64,000 bases of DNA, from positions 59,275 to 123,274 of the forward strand of contig CAYPXZ010000007.1 of NCBI GenBank assembly GCA_964414785.1, written 5' to 3'. Source of the stretch: Palsa-1447 sp964414785 (GTDB taxonomy: Bacteria; Verrucomicrobiota; Verrucomicrobiia; Opitutales; Opitutaceae). The notes beneath the pieces were generated by a model that was not told the origin of the DNA, searched no databases, and worked only from the letters and a program-made list of their open reading frames with translations. The position numbers were made by a program, and so were the translations under genes. Positions 9,560-17,777 of the stretch are shown here, piece by piece. Every line of letters starts with the position of its first letter. Within the stretch, counting starts at the first letter, position 1.

Positions 9560-10989
9560 GCGAGGAGCGGCTGGACCACGTTCCCGGCGACGTCCGTCAG
9601 GCGGAAATCGCGCCCGTTGAAGCGGTACGTCAGCTTCGTGTGGTCAAACCCGAGGGTGCGCAGGATGGTCGCGTGGAGGTCGTGCACGTGCACCTTGTCC
9701 TTCACGGCCTCCGCGCCGAAGGGGTCCGTGGCGCCGTAGACCTGGCCGCCCTTCACCCCGCCGCCCGCCAGCCACACGGAGAAGGCCCTCGCGTTGTGGT
9801 CGCGCCCGGGGTTGTCGTAGCCATTGCGGTCCTTGGTCGGCTTGCGGCCGAACTCCCCGCCCCAGATGACGAGCGTCGAGTCGAGGAGGCCTCGCTGCTT
9901 CAGGTCGGAAAGGAGCGCGGCGATCGGCTGGTCGACCTCCTTGGCCTTCTTCGTGATCCGCTCCTGGAGGTCCTGGTGGTGGTCCCACCCGTCGTGCCAG
10001 ACCTGCACGAAGCGCACGCCCCGCTCGACGAGGCGGCGTGCAAGGAGGAGCTGCTTGCCCTGCGGGGTGTTGCCGTAGGCCGCGCGCACGGCCTCGCTCT
10101 CCCTGTTCAGGTCGAACGCGTCGGTCGCCGCCGCCTGCATCTTGAAGGCGATCTCGTAGGACTCGAGGCGGGCCTCGAGCACCTGGTCGTGCTGGAGCTG
10201 CGCCGAGCGCAGGGCGTCGAGCTGCTTCACCAGGTCCATCTGGCGGCGCTGCTCGGCGCTTCCGATGTAGGGGTTGCGGATGTTCTGGATCATCTGCTGC
10301 ACGGTCGCCACCTGGGTGTTGACGCTCGAGCCCTGGAAGACCCCCGGAAGGAACGCGGAGCCGTAGTTCGCGGCGCCCCCGGAGGGCAGCCCCCCGTTGC
10401 GCAGCGAGATGAACCCCGGCAGGTTCTGGTTCTCGGTCCCCAGGCCGTAGACGACCCAGGATCCCATGCTCGGCTTCGTGATCCGCAGGGACCCGGTGTT
10501 CATGAAGACGGTCGCCACCTCATGGGCGGGGATGTCCGTGTACATCGAGCGGACGACCGCCATGTCGTCCACGTGCTGGCCGATCCCGGGGAAGAGCTCG
10601 CTCACCTCGGTGCCCGATTTGCCCATCGGGGTGAACTTGAACGGCGATCCCATGGCGACCCCGCTGTCGCCTATCGTGCGCCCGTCCATGCGGACGAGCT
10701 CCGGCTTCGGGTCCCAGGTGTCGATGTGGGAGGGGGCCCCCTGGGCGAAGATGTGGATGACGGCCTTCGCCGTCGCGGGAAGCGGCGGCCGGCGCGCGGC
10801 CAGGGGGTTCGAGCCCGGCTGGAACCCGTCCACCCCGTCGGGCGCCGCGACCAGGTCCGCCGGGTCCAGGAGCGTCGCAAGTCCCAGCGCGCCAAGCCCC
10901 ATCCCCACCCGGTTCAGGAATTTCCTGCGGGTCAGGAAGTAATCCTCGATGTTCGTGGACACGCCACAGCATGGGGGCTCGTGGGTCAT
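9556..10989 (-). CDS. DUF1501 (sulfatase-like fold) protein with twin-arginine leader
   Basis: Members of the DUF1501 family are alkaline-phosphatase/sulfatase-like secreted proteins that nearly always sit beside PSD1/DUF1553 genes, as here. Recognisable segments are QGAPSHIDTWDPKP, ARRLVERGVRFVQVWHDGWD, WGGEFGRKPTKDRNGYDNPG and GRDHNARAFSVWLAGGG. The N-terminus carries a TAT-type motif, TRRKFLNRVG, followed by a hydrophobic stretch, so export in folded form is likely. The ATG at 10989 (MTHEPPCCGVS) is preferred; an in-frame ATG at 11004 and a longer version beginning at 11094 are possible but add non-conserved residues ahead of the leader. It is first in an operon with the DUF1549/1553 gene (ATGA overlap). 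Confidence 0.87.
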   Translation of the reverse strand: MTHEPPCCGVSTNIEDYFLTRRKFLNRVGMGLGALGLATLLDPADLVAAPDGVDGFQPGSNPLAARRPPLPATAKAVIHIFAQGAPSHIDTWDPKPELVRMDGRTIGDSGVAMGSPFKFTPMGKSGTEVSELFPGIGQHVDDMAVVRSMYTDIPAHEVATVFMNTGSLRITKPSMGSWVVYGLGTENQNLPGFISLRNGGLPSGGAANYGSAFLPGVFQGSSVNTQVATVQQMIQNIRNPYIGSAEQRRQMDLVKQLDALRSAQLQHDQVLEARLESYEIAFKMQAAATDAFDLNRESEAVRAAYGNTPQGKQLLLARRLVERGVRFVQVWHDGWDHHQDLQERITKKAKEVDQPIAALLSDLKQRGLLDSTLVIWGGEFGRKPTKDRNGYDNPGRDHNARAFSVWLAGGGVKGGQVYGATDPFGAEAVKDKVHVHDLHATILRTLGFDHTKLTYRFNGRDFRLTDVAGNVVQPLLA

Positions 10990-11081
10990 CGGTGGGAACG
11001 GCATAGGGATTCGCGGGCTGCTTGCAACCCATTGACGCTTTCTGCGGCCCGGGGGTTTCACGGGAAATCGGACGATTGCGG

Positions 11082-11110
11082 TTGATACGCCCATAAACCC
11101 GGCTTACTTG
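11082..11110 (+). promoter_or_regulatory. Possible sigma-70-like promoter of the thiamine operon
   Basis: TTGATA at 11082-11087 and TACTTG at 11105-11110 are separated by 17 bases. A start a few bases downstream would place the transcript end just before the riboswitch. The -10 match is poor, so this is a placement guess supported mainly by position. Confidence 0.3.
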
Positions 11111-11120
11111 GACGCATCCT

Positions 11121-11217
11121 CGTTTAGGAGAGCCCGGGGACCCGGGCTGAGATGGCGGCACCCTCCGCTGCCAAATCCTTCGAACCTGATGCGTCTCATA
11201 AACGCCGTAGGGAAAAC
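11121..11217 (+). promoter_or_regulatory. TPP riboswitch (THI element)
   Basis: This is an RNA element that binds thiamine pyrophosphate and represses thiamine genes. The conserved core is visible: the CTGAGA box at 11147-11152, GAACCTGAT at 11182-11190, and CGTAGGGA at 11205-11212. Stem GCCCGGG/CCCGGGC (11132-11147, loop GA) precedes the CTGAGA box. An insertion hairpin around 11153-11173 (TGGC...GCCA) and a GCGT/ACGC arm (11191-11204) complete the two-arm fold. It lies about 80 bases upstream of thiC in the correct orientation. Confidence 0.95.
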
Positions 11218-11224
11218 AGGGCCG

Positions 11225-11239
11225 TCCGCGCGACGCGGA
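11225..11239 (+). promoter_or_regulatory. Hairpin downstream of the TPP aptamer, possible expression platform
   Basis: TCCGCG, loop CGA, CGCGGA forms a 6-bp perfect stem directly after the aptamer and before thiC. There is no U-tract, so if it takes part in switching it is more likely to act on translation or Rho access than as an intrinsic terminator. Confidence 0.4.
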
Positions 11240-11294
11240 GGGATCTGTGACCCGGCCGGCGGATTGGGCCGCGGCCTCCACCAGCATTCCCACC

Positions 11295-13223
11295 ATGTCC
11301 CAATCGAACGACGTCTCCCGCCCCGGCCACCGGCTGTTTCCGGCCTCGCAGAAAGTCTACGTGAGCGGCTCGCGCGCCGACCTGAGGGTCCCCATGCGCG
11401 AGATCGCGCTCTCCCCCACCCGGCTGCCGAACGGCACCGAGGTCCCGAACGAGCCCGTCCGCGTGTACGACACGTCGGGCCCGTGGGGCGACCCCGGCTT
11501 CCACGGCGACGCCCAGCAGGGCCTGCCCGCCCTCCGGGCGGGCTGGATCCGCGAGCGCGGCGACGTCGAGGAGATCGAGGGCCGCGACGTGCGGCCGATC
11601 GACGACGGGTACCTCTCCGAGAAGCACCGCGAGCAGGCCGAGAGCGAGGGCCGGCGTAACCCCATCAAGTTCTTCGACACGAGCGCGCGCAGGGTTATGC
11701 GGGCCAAGCCCGGGCAGCGCGTGTCCCAGCTCGCCTACGCAAGGCGCGGCATCGTCACCCCCGAGATGGAATACGTGGCGATCCGCGAGAACTCGAAGCT
11801 CCAGCGCGCGGTGGAGCTGATGGAGCTGACGGCCGCGGGCCCCAGGAATTCCCTCTGGCGCCAGCACCCCGGGCAGGGCCTGGGAGCCTCGATCCCCCGA
11901 GAGATCACCCCCGAGTTCGTCCGCGACGAGGTCGCCCGCGGCCGCGCGATCATCCCGGCCAACATCAACCACCCCGAGCTCGAGCCGATGGTGATCGGCC
12001 GCAACTTCCTGGTTAAGATCAACACGAACATCGGCAACTCCGCCGTCGCCTCCTCCATCGACGAGGAGGTCGAGAAGATGCGCTGGTCGGTGAAGTGGGG
12101 CGGCGACACGCTGATGGACCTCTCCACGGGAAGGAACATCCACCAGACCCGCGAGTGGATCATCCGCAACTGCCCGGTGCCGGTCGGGACGGTCCCCATC
12201 TACCAGGCGCTCGAGAAGGCCGGCGGCAGGCCCGAGGACCTGACCTGGGAGTTGTTCCGCGACACGCTCATCGAGCAGGCCGAGCAGGGCGTCGACTATT
12301 TCACGATCCACGCCGGCGTGAGGCTGAGGGCCATCCCCTCCACCGCCCGCCGGATGACCGGGATCGTGAGCCGCGGCGGCTCGATCATGGCCAAGTGGTG
12401 CCTCTCCCACCACCAGGAGAACTTCCTCTACACGCGCTGGGACGAGATCTGCGAGATCATGGCCGCCTACGACGTCTCGTTCTCGATCGGCGACGGGCTA
12501 AGGCCCGGCTCGATCGCGGACGCGAACGACGAGGCCCAGTTCTCGGAATTGAAGACCCAGGGCGAGCTCACGGTGCGCGCCTGGGAACTCGGGGTCCAGG
12601 TCATGTGCGAGGGCCCGGGCCACGTGCCGATGCACATGATCGCCGAGAACATGGAAAAGCAGCTCGACTGGTGCAAGGAGGCCCCGTTCTACACGCTCGG
12701 GCCGCTGACGACCGACATCGCCCCCGGCTACGACCACATCACGAGCGCCATCGGCGCCGCGATGATCGGATGGCACGGGACCGCGATGCTCTGCTACGTG
12801 ACGCCGAAGGAGCACCTGGGCCTGCCGGACAAGGACGATGTCCGCGCGGGCGTCATCGCCTACAAGATCGCCGCCCACGCGGCGGACCTCGCCAAGGGGC
12901 ACCCCGCGGCGCAGTACCGCGACAACGCCCTGTCCAAGGCGCGCTTCGAGTTCCGCTGGGAGGACCAGTTCAACCTCTCGCTCGATCCGGAGAAGGCTCG
13001 CGAGTTCCATGACGCGACGCTGCCGCAGGACAGCGCGAAGACGGCGCACTTCTGCTCGATGTGCGGGCCCCAGTTCTGCTCGATGAAGATCACCGACGAC
13101 GTCCGGCGCTACGCCGAGGAGCAGGGCCTGACGACCGAGGCGGCGATCGAGGCCGGGATGCGGGCCAAGTCCGGCGAATTCCTGGAGAACGGCGGCGAGA
13201 TCTACGTGGCGGCCGCGAAATGA
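11295..13223 (+). CDS. thiC: Phosphomethylpyrimidine synthase ThiC
   Basis: ThiC is a radical-SAM enzyme that converts aminoimidazole ribotide to HMP phosphate, the pyrimidine half of thiamine. The protein is about 642 residues, normal for the family. Signature segments are VYDTSGPWGDP, PARIN-type KINTNIGNSAV, WGGDTLMDLSTG, DYFTIHAGV and CEGPGHVPMHMI. The C-terminal cluster-binding motif CSMCGPQFC (Cys-x2-Cys-x4-Cys) is intact. The ATG at 11295 (MSQSNDVSRPG) is chosen; an in-frame GTG at 11247 would start very close to the riboswitch. It is the first gene of the riboswitch-controlled operon, and its stop overlaps the thiS start by ATGA. Confidence 0.96.
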   Translation: MSQSNDVSRPGHRLFPASQKVYVSGSRADLRVPMREIALSPTRLPNGTEVPNEPVRVYDTSGPWGDPGFHGDAQQGLPALRAGWIRERGDVEEIEGRDVRPIDDGYLSEKHREQAESEGRRNPIKFFDTSARRVMRAKPGQRVSQLAYARRGIVTPEMEYVAIRENSKLQRAVELMELTAAGPRNSLWRQHPGQGLGASIPREITPEFVRDEVARGRAIIPANINHPELEPMVIGRNFLVKINTNIGNSAVASSIDEEVEKMRWSVKWGGDTLMDLSTGRNIHQTREWIIRNCPVPVGTVPIYQALEKAGGRPEDLTWELFRDTLIEQAEQGVDYFTIHAGVRLRAIPSTARRMTGIVSRGGSIMAKWCLSHHQENFLYTRWDEICEIMAAYDVSFSIGDGLRPGSIADANDEAQFSELKTQGELTVRAWELGVQVMCEGPGHVPMHMIAENMEKQLDWCKEAPFYTLGPLTTDIAPGYDHITSAIGAAMIGWHGTAMLCYVTPKEHLGLPDKDDVRAGVIAYKIAAHAADLAKGHPAAQYRDNALSKARFEFRWEDQFNLSLDPEKAREFHDATLPQDSAKTAHFCSMCGPQFCSMKITDDVRRYAEEQGLTTEAAIEAGMRAKSGEFLENGGEIYVAAAK

Positions 13224-13444
13224 ACGCAACGCAGCCCGCTCCCGAGATCCTCGTGAACGACCAGCCGTGGCCGCTCGCGGCCGCGACTTCCCTGGAGGCG
13301 CTCCTCGCCGGCCTCGGCCATGCCCGCACCCGGGGCGTCGCCGCAGCCGTCAACGGCGAGGTGGTCCCCCGCACCGCGTGGGAATCGCGGATGCTGGCCG
13401 GGGGCGACCGCGTCCTCGTGATCCGCGCCACGCAGGGCGGCTAG
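13220..13444 (+). CDS. thiS: Sulfur carrier protein ThiS
   Basis: This small ubiquitin-like carrier (74 residues) is adenylated by ThiF and then carries sulfur as a C-terminal thiocarboxylate to ThiG. The essential Gly-Gly C-terminus is present (ATQGG). The core shows EILVNDQPWPL near the N-terminus and VAAAVNGEVVPRTAW in the middle, as in other ThiS proteins. The start is fixed by the ATGA overlap with thiC. Confidence 0.93.
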   Translation: MNATQPAPEILVNDQPWPLAAATSLEALLAGLGHARTRGVAAAVNGEVVPRTAWESRMLAGGDRVLVIRATQGG

Positions 13445-13463
13445 CCCCCGGGGCAACAGCCCG

Positions 13464-14072
13464 ATGCAGATCGTCGTCATATCTCCCGACTCCAGCGATC
13501 CCCGCGAGGTGCCCGCAATGGAAGGGTTCCTTGCCGCGGGCCTAAGGCGCTACCATGTGCGCAAGCCGTCGTGGCCGGAGGCGGAGCTCGAGGCGTGGCT
13601 GACGCAGCTTCCGCAGTCGTGGAGGCCGCGGATTGTGCTGCACGGGCACCCCGGACTCGTCGAGAGGCTCTCGCTCGGGGGCCTGCACGAGAGGGACAGC
13701 GAAGGCCTCTGCGCTCCCGGCGCCAGCCGCTCCTGCCACGGGCTGGACTCGCTCCGGCGCCACATGGGCCGCGCCAAGGTCCTTCTGTTCGGCCCGGTGT
13801 TCCCCTCGATTTCAAAGCCCGGGTACGGCCCCGCCGCCGATTTCCCGTGGGACGAATTGAAGGGCGTCCTCGGCGGCGACCGGGGACCCGAAGCCACCCG
13901 CGTCCTCGCGGTAGGCGGGGTGACGACCGGGGGCCTCGCCCTTTGCCGGGAGCTCGGGTTCGACGGGGCGGCCGCGATCGGCGCCGTCTGGGGCCGGGCG
14001 GACCCGGTCCAGGCCTACGCCGAGATGCGGGCCGCAGCCGAGAGTCTGGAGGAGGCACACCATGCCGCTTGA
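13464..14072 (+). CDS. Divergent ThiE/TenI-like protein (second thiamine-phosphate-synthase-fold gene)
   Basis: A protein of 202 residues with the ThiE/TenI barrel pattern lies between thiS and the canonical thiE. Motif equivalents are RYHVRKPSWPEAEL (the LR-K segment), RIVLHGHPGL in place of the usual VND, GGLHERD in place of VHLGQ, GPVFPSISKPGYG for the phosphate-binding G-P-F region and AVGGVTTGGL near the end. Similar short ThiE-like proteins with an SISK-x-GY motif accompany a second ThiE in Bacteroidetes thiamine operons. It could be a TenI-like aromatase or a second synthase; the missing VND aspartate makes full synthase activity doubtful. It overlaps thiE by 11 bases. Confidence 0.75.
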   Translation: MQIVVISPDSSDPREVPAMEGFLAAGLRRYHVRKPSWPEAELEAWLTQLPQSWRPRIVLHGHPGLVERLSLGGLHERDSEGLCAPGASRSCHGLDSLRRHMGRAKVLLFGPVFPSISKPGYGPAADFPWDELKGVLGGDRGPEATRVLAVGGVTTGGLALCRELGFDGAAAIGAVWGRADPVQAYAEMRAAAESLEEAHHAA

Positions 14073-14727
14073 TCTGAGGGCACGCGCCGTCATGTGCCTG
14101 ACCCACGACGGGGAAGGGCCAAGCCATTCCGAGCAGGCCCTTCGCCTGTGCAGGGCCGGGGCGCGCTGGGTCCAGCTGCGGATGAAGGACGCCGAGCCCG
14201 GCCGATGGCTTGAGGAGGCCCGGCGGGCCTCCGAGGTGTGCCACCGCCACGGCGCGATCCTTGTCGTCAACGACAGCGTCGAGGTCGCGCTCGCGTCCGG
14301 GGCGGACGGCGTGCACCTGGGAAGCCGCGACGGCGACTGGCGGGAGGCCCGCCGCCGGCTGGGGGCCGGGCTCATCGTCGGGGGATCGGTCAACAACGAG
14401 GCCGACGCCGGGATTGCCGCGGCCGCGGGCTGCCTCGACTACGTGGGGGTCGGCCCCCTTCGCTTCACGCCGACCAAGAGCGACCTCTCGCCGGTCCTCG
14501 GGTTCGAGGGAGTCCACCGGATCCTCGGCCTTCTCGGGGACATCCCCTCCTGGGTCATAGGCGGGGTCACCACCGGGGACCTGCCGCGCCTGCGCCGGGA
14601 CGGCGCCGCCGGGGTCGCCGTCACCGCGGCGCTTTACCGGGGGGGCAGGATCGAGGAGAACCTGCGCGCCCTCCTCGAGTCGTGGGAGGCCGCGCCCGAC
14701 CCGCAGAGCCTCGAACGCATCTCATGA
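14062..14727 (+). CDS. thiE: Thiamine phosphate synthase ThiE
   Basis: ThiE joins HMP pyrophosphate to the thiazole phosphate to make thiamine phosphate. The 221-residue sequence has the expected TIM-barrel motifs: WVQLRMKDAEP (diphosphate-binding Arg and Lys), LVVNDSVEVAL (metal-binding Asp), DGVHLGSRDGD, YVGVGPLRFTPTKSD and VIGGVTTGDL. Its 5' end overlaps the divergent ThiE-like gene by 11 bases and its stop overlaps the thiG start by ATGA. All core residues of the family appear to be present, so this is the best candidate for the working synthase. Confidence 0.93.
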   Translation: MPLDLRARAVMCLTHDGEGPSHSEQALRLCRAGARWVQLRMKDAEPGRWLEEARRASEVCHRHGAILVVNDSVEVALASGADGVHLGSRDGDWREARRRLGAGLIVGGSVNNEADAGIAAAAGCLDYVGVGPLRFTPTKSDLSPVLGFEGVHRILGLLGDIPSWVIGGVTTGDLPRLRRDGAAGVAVTAALYRGGRIEENLRALLESWEAAPDPQSLERIS

Positions 14728-15524
14728 GCCCACGCCCCCTGGTCATCGCCGGTGTCGAATTCAGCTCCCGCCTCTTCCTGGGGACGGGAAAGTTCAGCTC
14801 CGGCGAGGCCATGCGCCTGAGCCTCGAGGCCTCGGGCACGCAGCTCGTGACGGTGGCTCTCGGCCGGGTCAGGACCGGGGGCGAGGCCGACGACATCATC
14901 GACCGGATCGACACGTCCCTATACCGGCTCCTTCCGAACACGTCGGGGACACGCTCGGCGCGCGAGGCGGTGCTCGCCGCGGAGCTCGCGCGCGAGGCGC
15001 TCGAGACGAACTGGCTCAAGCTCGAGATCCACCCGGATCCGAAGTACCTGATGCCCGACCCCATCGAGACGCTCCAGGCCACGGAGCTCCTCGTAAAACG
15101 CGGCTTCATCGTCCTTCCCTACGTCCATGCCGACCCCGTCCTGTGCAAGCGCCTCGAGGAGGCCGGCGCGGCCGCGGTCATGCCGCTCGGCTCGCCGATC
15201 GGGAGCAACCGGGGCCTCGAGTCGCGCGCATTCCTGGAGATCATCATCGCCCAGAGCCGCGTCCCGGTGGTCGTGGACGCGGGTCTCGGCGCTCCGTCCC
15301 ACGCGGCGGCGGCGCTCGAGATGGGCGCCGACGCCGTCCTCGTAAACACCGCCATCGCCGCGGCCGAGGACCCCGTCGGCATGGCCGCGGCGTTCCGCCT
15401 TGGAGTCGAGGCGGGAAGGCGGGCCCGCGAGGCGGGCCTTGCGCGGGGCGAGGCGGCGCGGGGTCTCGTCCGCGCCGAGGCGACGTCCCCCCTCACCTCA
15501 TTCCTGGGGGAGGCCGGGTCATGA
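14724..15524 (+). CDS. thiG: Thiazole synthase ThiG
   Basis: ThiG forms the thiazole phosphate ring from deoxyxylulose phosphate, dehydroglycine and the sulfur carried on ThiS. The 266-residue barrel begins with VIAGVEFSSRLFLGTGKFSS. The Schiff-base lysine is expected in NWLKLEIHPDPKYLMPD. PLGSPIGSNRGLESR and DAGLGAPSHAAAALEMGAD, the phosphate-binding loops, are also present. The start at 14724 is set by an ATGA overlap with thiE; the stop overlaps thiH in the same way. Confidence 0.95.
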   Translation: MSPRPLVIAGVEFSSRLFLGTGKFSSGEAMRLSLEASGTQLVTVALGRVRTGGEADDIIDRIDTSLYRLLPNTSGTRSAREAVLAAELAREALETNWLKLEIHPDPKYLMPDPIETLQATELLVKRGFIVLPYVHADPVLCKRLEEAGAAAVMPLGSPIGSNRGLESRAFLEIIIAQSRVPVVVDAGLGAPSHAAAALEMGADAVLVNTAIAAAEDPVGMAAAFRLGVEAGRRAREAGLARGEAARGLVRAEATSPLTSFLGEAGS

Positions 15525-16669
15525 GCTTCCTGGACGAATGGCGCCGTCACGACTTCGCCTCCGTCTCGAGGAGGATCGCCTCCAAGACGGCCGCGGACGT
15601 GCGCCGGGCGCTCGGGAGGCCGCGCGGTTCCGTTGACCTCGAGGACTTTGCGGCGCTCCTCTCCCCGGCGGCCGCCCCCTTCCTCGAGGACATGGCCCAG
15701 GCGTCCCACCGCGACACGGTCGAGCGCTTCGGGCGGACGATGCGCCTGTATGCCCCGCTCTACCTCTCGAACGCGTGCGCGAACGTCTGCACCTACTGCG
15801 GCTTCAGCGCCCACAACAAGATCCGGCGCAAGGTGCTCACCGACCCGGAAATCCTCGCGGACGCCCGCGTCCTGAAGTCCCACGGCTTTGACAGCGTGCT
15901 TCTCGTCACGGGGGAGACCGCCCGGGTCGGGCGCGAGTACCTCTCTAACGCCCTGCGGGTCCTGCGGCCCCATTTCTCAGGGCTGTGGATCGAGGTCCAG
16001 CCGCTCCCCGAGGAGGACTACGCCCAGCTCGCGACCGACGGCCTGAGCGCGGTCATGGTCTACCAGGAAACCTACGACGAGGCCGCGTACCGGCGAAACC
16101 ACCTGAGCGGCCCGAAGGCGGACATCGCCTGGCGGCTCGAGACCCCGGACCGCCTGGGGCGCGCGGGAATCAAGAAGATCGGCCTCGGCGCCCTCTTCGG
16201 CCTGAGCGACTGGCGGGCCGATGCGTGGTTCACGGGGCTGCACCTGCGCCACGTCGAGACGGTCCACTGGCGCACGAAGACCTCGGTGTCATTCCCGCGC
16301 CTGCGGCCCCACGAGGGCGGCGAGATCCCAGTCACCCCGTTTGACGAGCGCGACCTCGTCCAGGCCGCGTGCGCGTTCCGGCTCCTGAGCCCCGAGGCGG
16401 AGCTCTCGCTCTCCACCCGGGAGGGCGAGGCGTTCCGCAACCGAGCCTTCAGGCTCGGGTTCACCTCGATGAGCGCCGGCTCGCGCACGAACCCGGGCGG
16501 CTACGCGAGCGCGCCCGAGTCGCTGGAGCAGTTCGAGATCGATGACGCGCGCAGCCCGGAGCAGGTCGCGGCGTTCCTGCGGTCGCAGGGCTACGAGGCC
16601 GTCTGGAAGGACTGGGACCAGGCCTACGACGGGTTCGCCCGAAACGCGCCCGAGGCGCTGGTCTCATAG
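15521..16669 (+). CDS. thiH: 2-iminoacetate synthase ThiH (radical SAM tyrosine lyase)
   Basis: ThiH cleaves tyrosine to supply dehydroglycine to ThiG. The 382-residue sequence has the radical SAM cluster motif CANVCTYC (Cys-x3-Cys-x2-Cys) followed by GFSAHNKIRR. LLVTGETAR, EVQPLPEEDYAQL and MVYQETYDEAAYRRNH are characteristic of ThiH. Having ThiH rather than the oxidase ThiO suggests the pathway can run without oxygen. The start is fixed by the ATGA overlap with thiG. Confidence 0.95.
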   Translation: MSFLDEWRRHDFASVSRRIASKTAADVRRALGRPRGSVDLEDFAALLSPAAAPFLEDMAQASHRDTVERFGRTMRLYAPLYLSNACANVCTYCGFSAHNKIRRKVLTDPEILADARVLKSHGFDSVLLVTGETARVGREYLSNALRVLRPHFSGLWIEVQPLPEEDYAQLATDGLSAVMVYQETYDEAAYRRNHLSGPKADIAWRLETPDRLGRAGIKKIGLGALFGLSDWRADAWFTGLHLRHVETVHWRTKTSVSFPRLRPHEGGEIPVTPFDERDLVQAACAFRLLSPEAELSLSTREGEAFRNRAFRLGFTSMSAGSRTNPGGYASAPESLEQFEIDDARSPEQVAAFLRSQGYEAVWKDWDQAYDGFARNAPEALVS

Positions 16670-16679
16670 GACAACCGCC

Positions 16680-17777
16680 ATGCCCCTGGACCCCCAAGAC
16701 ATCGCGCGCTACCAGCGCCACCTCTCGCTCCCCGGATTCGGGCCGGCGGCCCAGGAGAAGTTAAAGGCCTCCTCCGTCCTCGTCATCGGGGCAGGCGGCC
16801 TCGGCTGCCCCGCGCTCCTCTACCTGGCCGCGGCCGGGGTCGGCAGGATCGCGATCGTCGACCCCGACGTGGTCGACGTGTCGAACCTCCAGCGCCAGAT
16901 CCTCTACTCGAGCGCGGACGCGGGCACCGGCAAGGCCGAGGCAGCCGCGCGCAGGCTGCGCGCCTTGAACCCCCTGATCCTCGTCGAGGCGCACCCGGTG
17001 CGCTTCGACCGCTCCAACGCCCTCCAGCTCGTCCGCTCGTGCGACCTGGTCGTCGACGGCTCCGACAACTTCCCCACCCGCTACCTGGTCAACGACGCCT
17101 GCGTCATCGCCGGCAGGCCGTTCGTTTACGGCGCGATCCAGGGGTTCGAGGGCCAGGTGAGCGTCTTCAACCTCCGTGACGGCCCGACCTACCGGTGCCT
17201 CTTCCCCGAGCCCCCGGAACCCGGCACCGTGCCCAACTGCGCGCAGGCGGGAGTCCTCGGCGCCGTCACGGGCCTGATCGGGACCGCGCAGGCCTGCGAG
17301 GCCGTCAAGGTCCTTGCCGGGATCGGCGAGCCCCTCTCCGGCAGGCTGCTCATCTGGAACGCGCTCAGCATGGAGTCCTACATGGTCAACCTGCGCCCCG
17401 ACCCCGAGCGGCGCCGGATCACGGAGCTTCCGCCCGAGGGCTACGGCGAGGTGTGCGAGGTGGAGTCCGAGCCCGCGGAGATCGACTGCGGGGGCCTTCG
17501 CGCGCTCCTGGCGGCGGGAAGGCCGCTCCAGGTCCTCGACGTGCGCGAGGGATGGGAGCGCCAGCTCTCCTCGATCGAGCCCTCGTTCCACCTGCCGCTC
17601 GGCCGGCTTGAGGTCCTCGGCCCCTCCGGCCTCGGGCCCCTCGACCCGGCGGTCCCCACGGTCGCGTACTGCGCGGCGGGGGTCAGGAGCCTTCGGGCCG
17701 TCCAGATCCTGCGGGAGCGGCACGGCTTCCGCGAGGCCCTGAGCCTGCGCGGCGGGATGAGGTCCTGGTCGGCATGA
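16680..17777 (+). CDS. thiF: ThiF/MoeB-type adenylyltransferase fused to a rhodanese domain
   Basis: This E1-like enzyme activates the C-terminus of ThiS with ATP. Residues about 1-255 are the ThiF/MoeB domain, with the nucleotide loop VIGAGGLGCPALLYLAAAGV, the NLQRQILY segment and DGSDNFPTRYLVND. A C-terminal rhodanese domain (about 275-365) carries the likely persulfide cysteine in VAYCAAGVRS. The fusion would couple activation with sulfur delivery. The paired CxxC zinc cysteines seen in E. coli MoeB are not evident: the first site reads TYRC and the second is absent. Placement in the operon favours ThiF over MoeB. Confidence 0.88.
   Translation: MPLDPQDIARYQRHLSLPGFGPAAQEKLKASSVLVIGAGGLGCPALLYLAAAGVGRIAIVDPDVVDVSNLQRQILYSSADAGTGKAEAAARRLRALNPLILVEAHPVRFDRSNALQLVRSCDLVVDGSDNFPTRYLVNDACVIAGRPFVYGAIQGFEGQVSVFNLRDGPTYRCLFPEPPEPGTVPNCAQAGVLGAVTGLIGTAQACEAVKVLAGIGEPLSGRLLIWNALSMESYMVNLRPDPERRRITELPPEGYGEVCEVESEPAEIDCGGLRALLAAGRPLQVLDVREGWERQLSSIEPSFHLPLGRLEVLGPSGLGPLDPAVPTVAYCAAGVRSLRAVQILRERHGFREALSLRGGMRSWSA

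Noticed and set aside
7067..9739. Plus-strand open frame of nearly 900 codons opposite the PSD1/DUF1553 gene
   Set aside because: The minus strand encodes a complete DUF1549/1553 protein with CYKCH and CARCH motifs. The plus-strand translation is Arg/Gly/Pro/Leu-rich nonsense.
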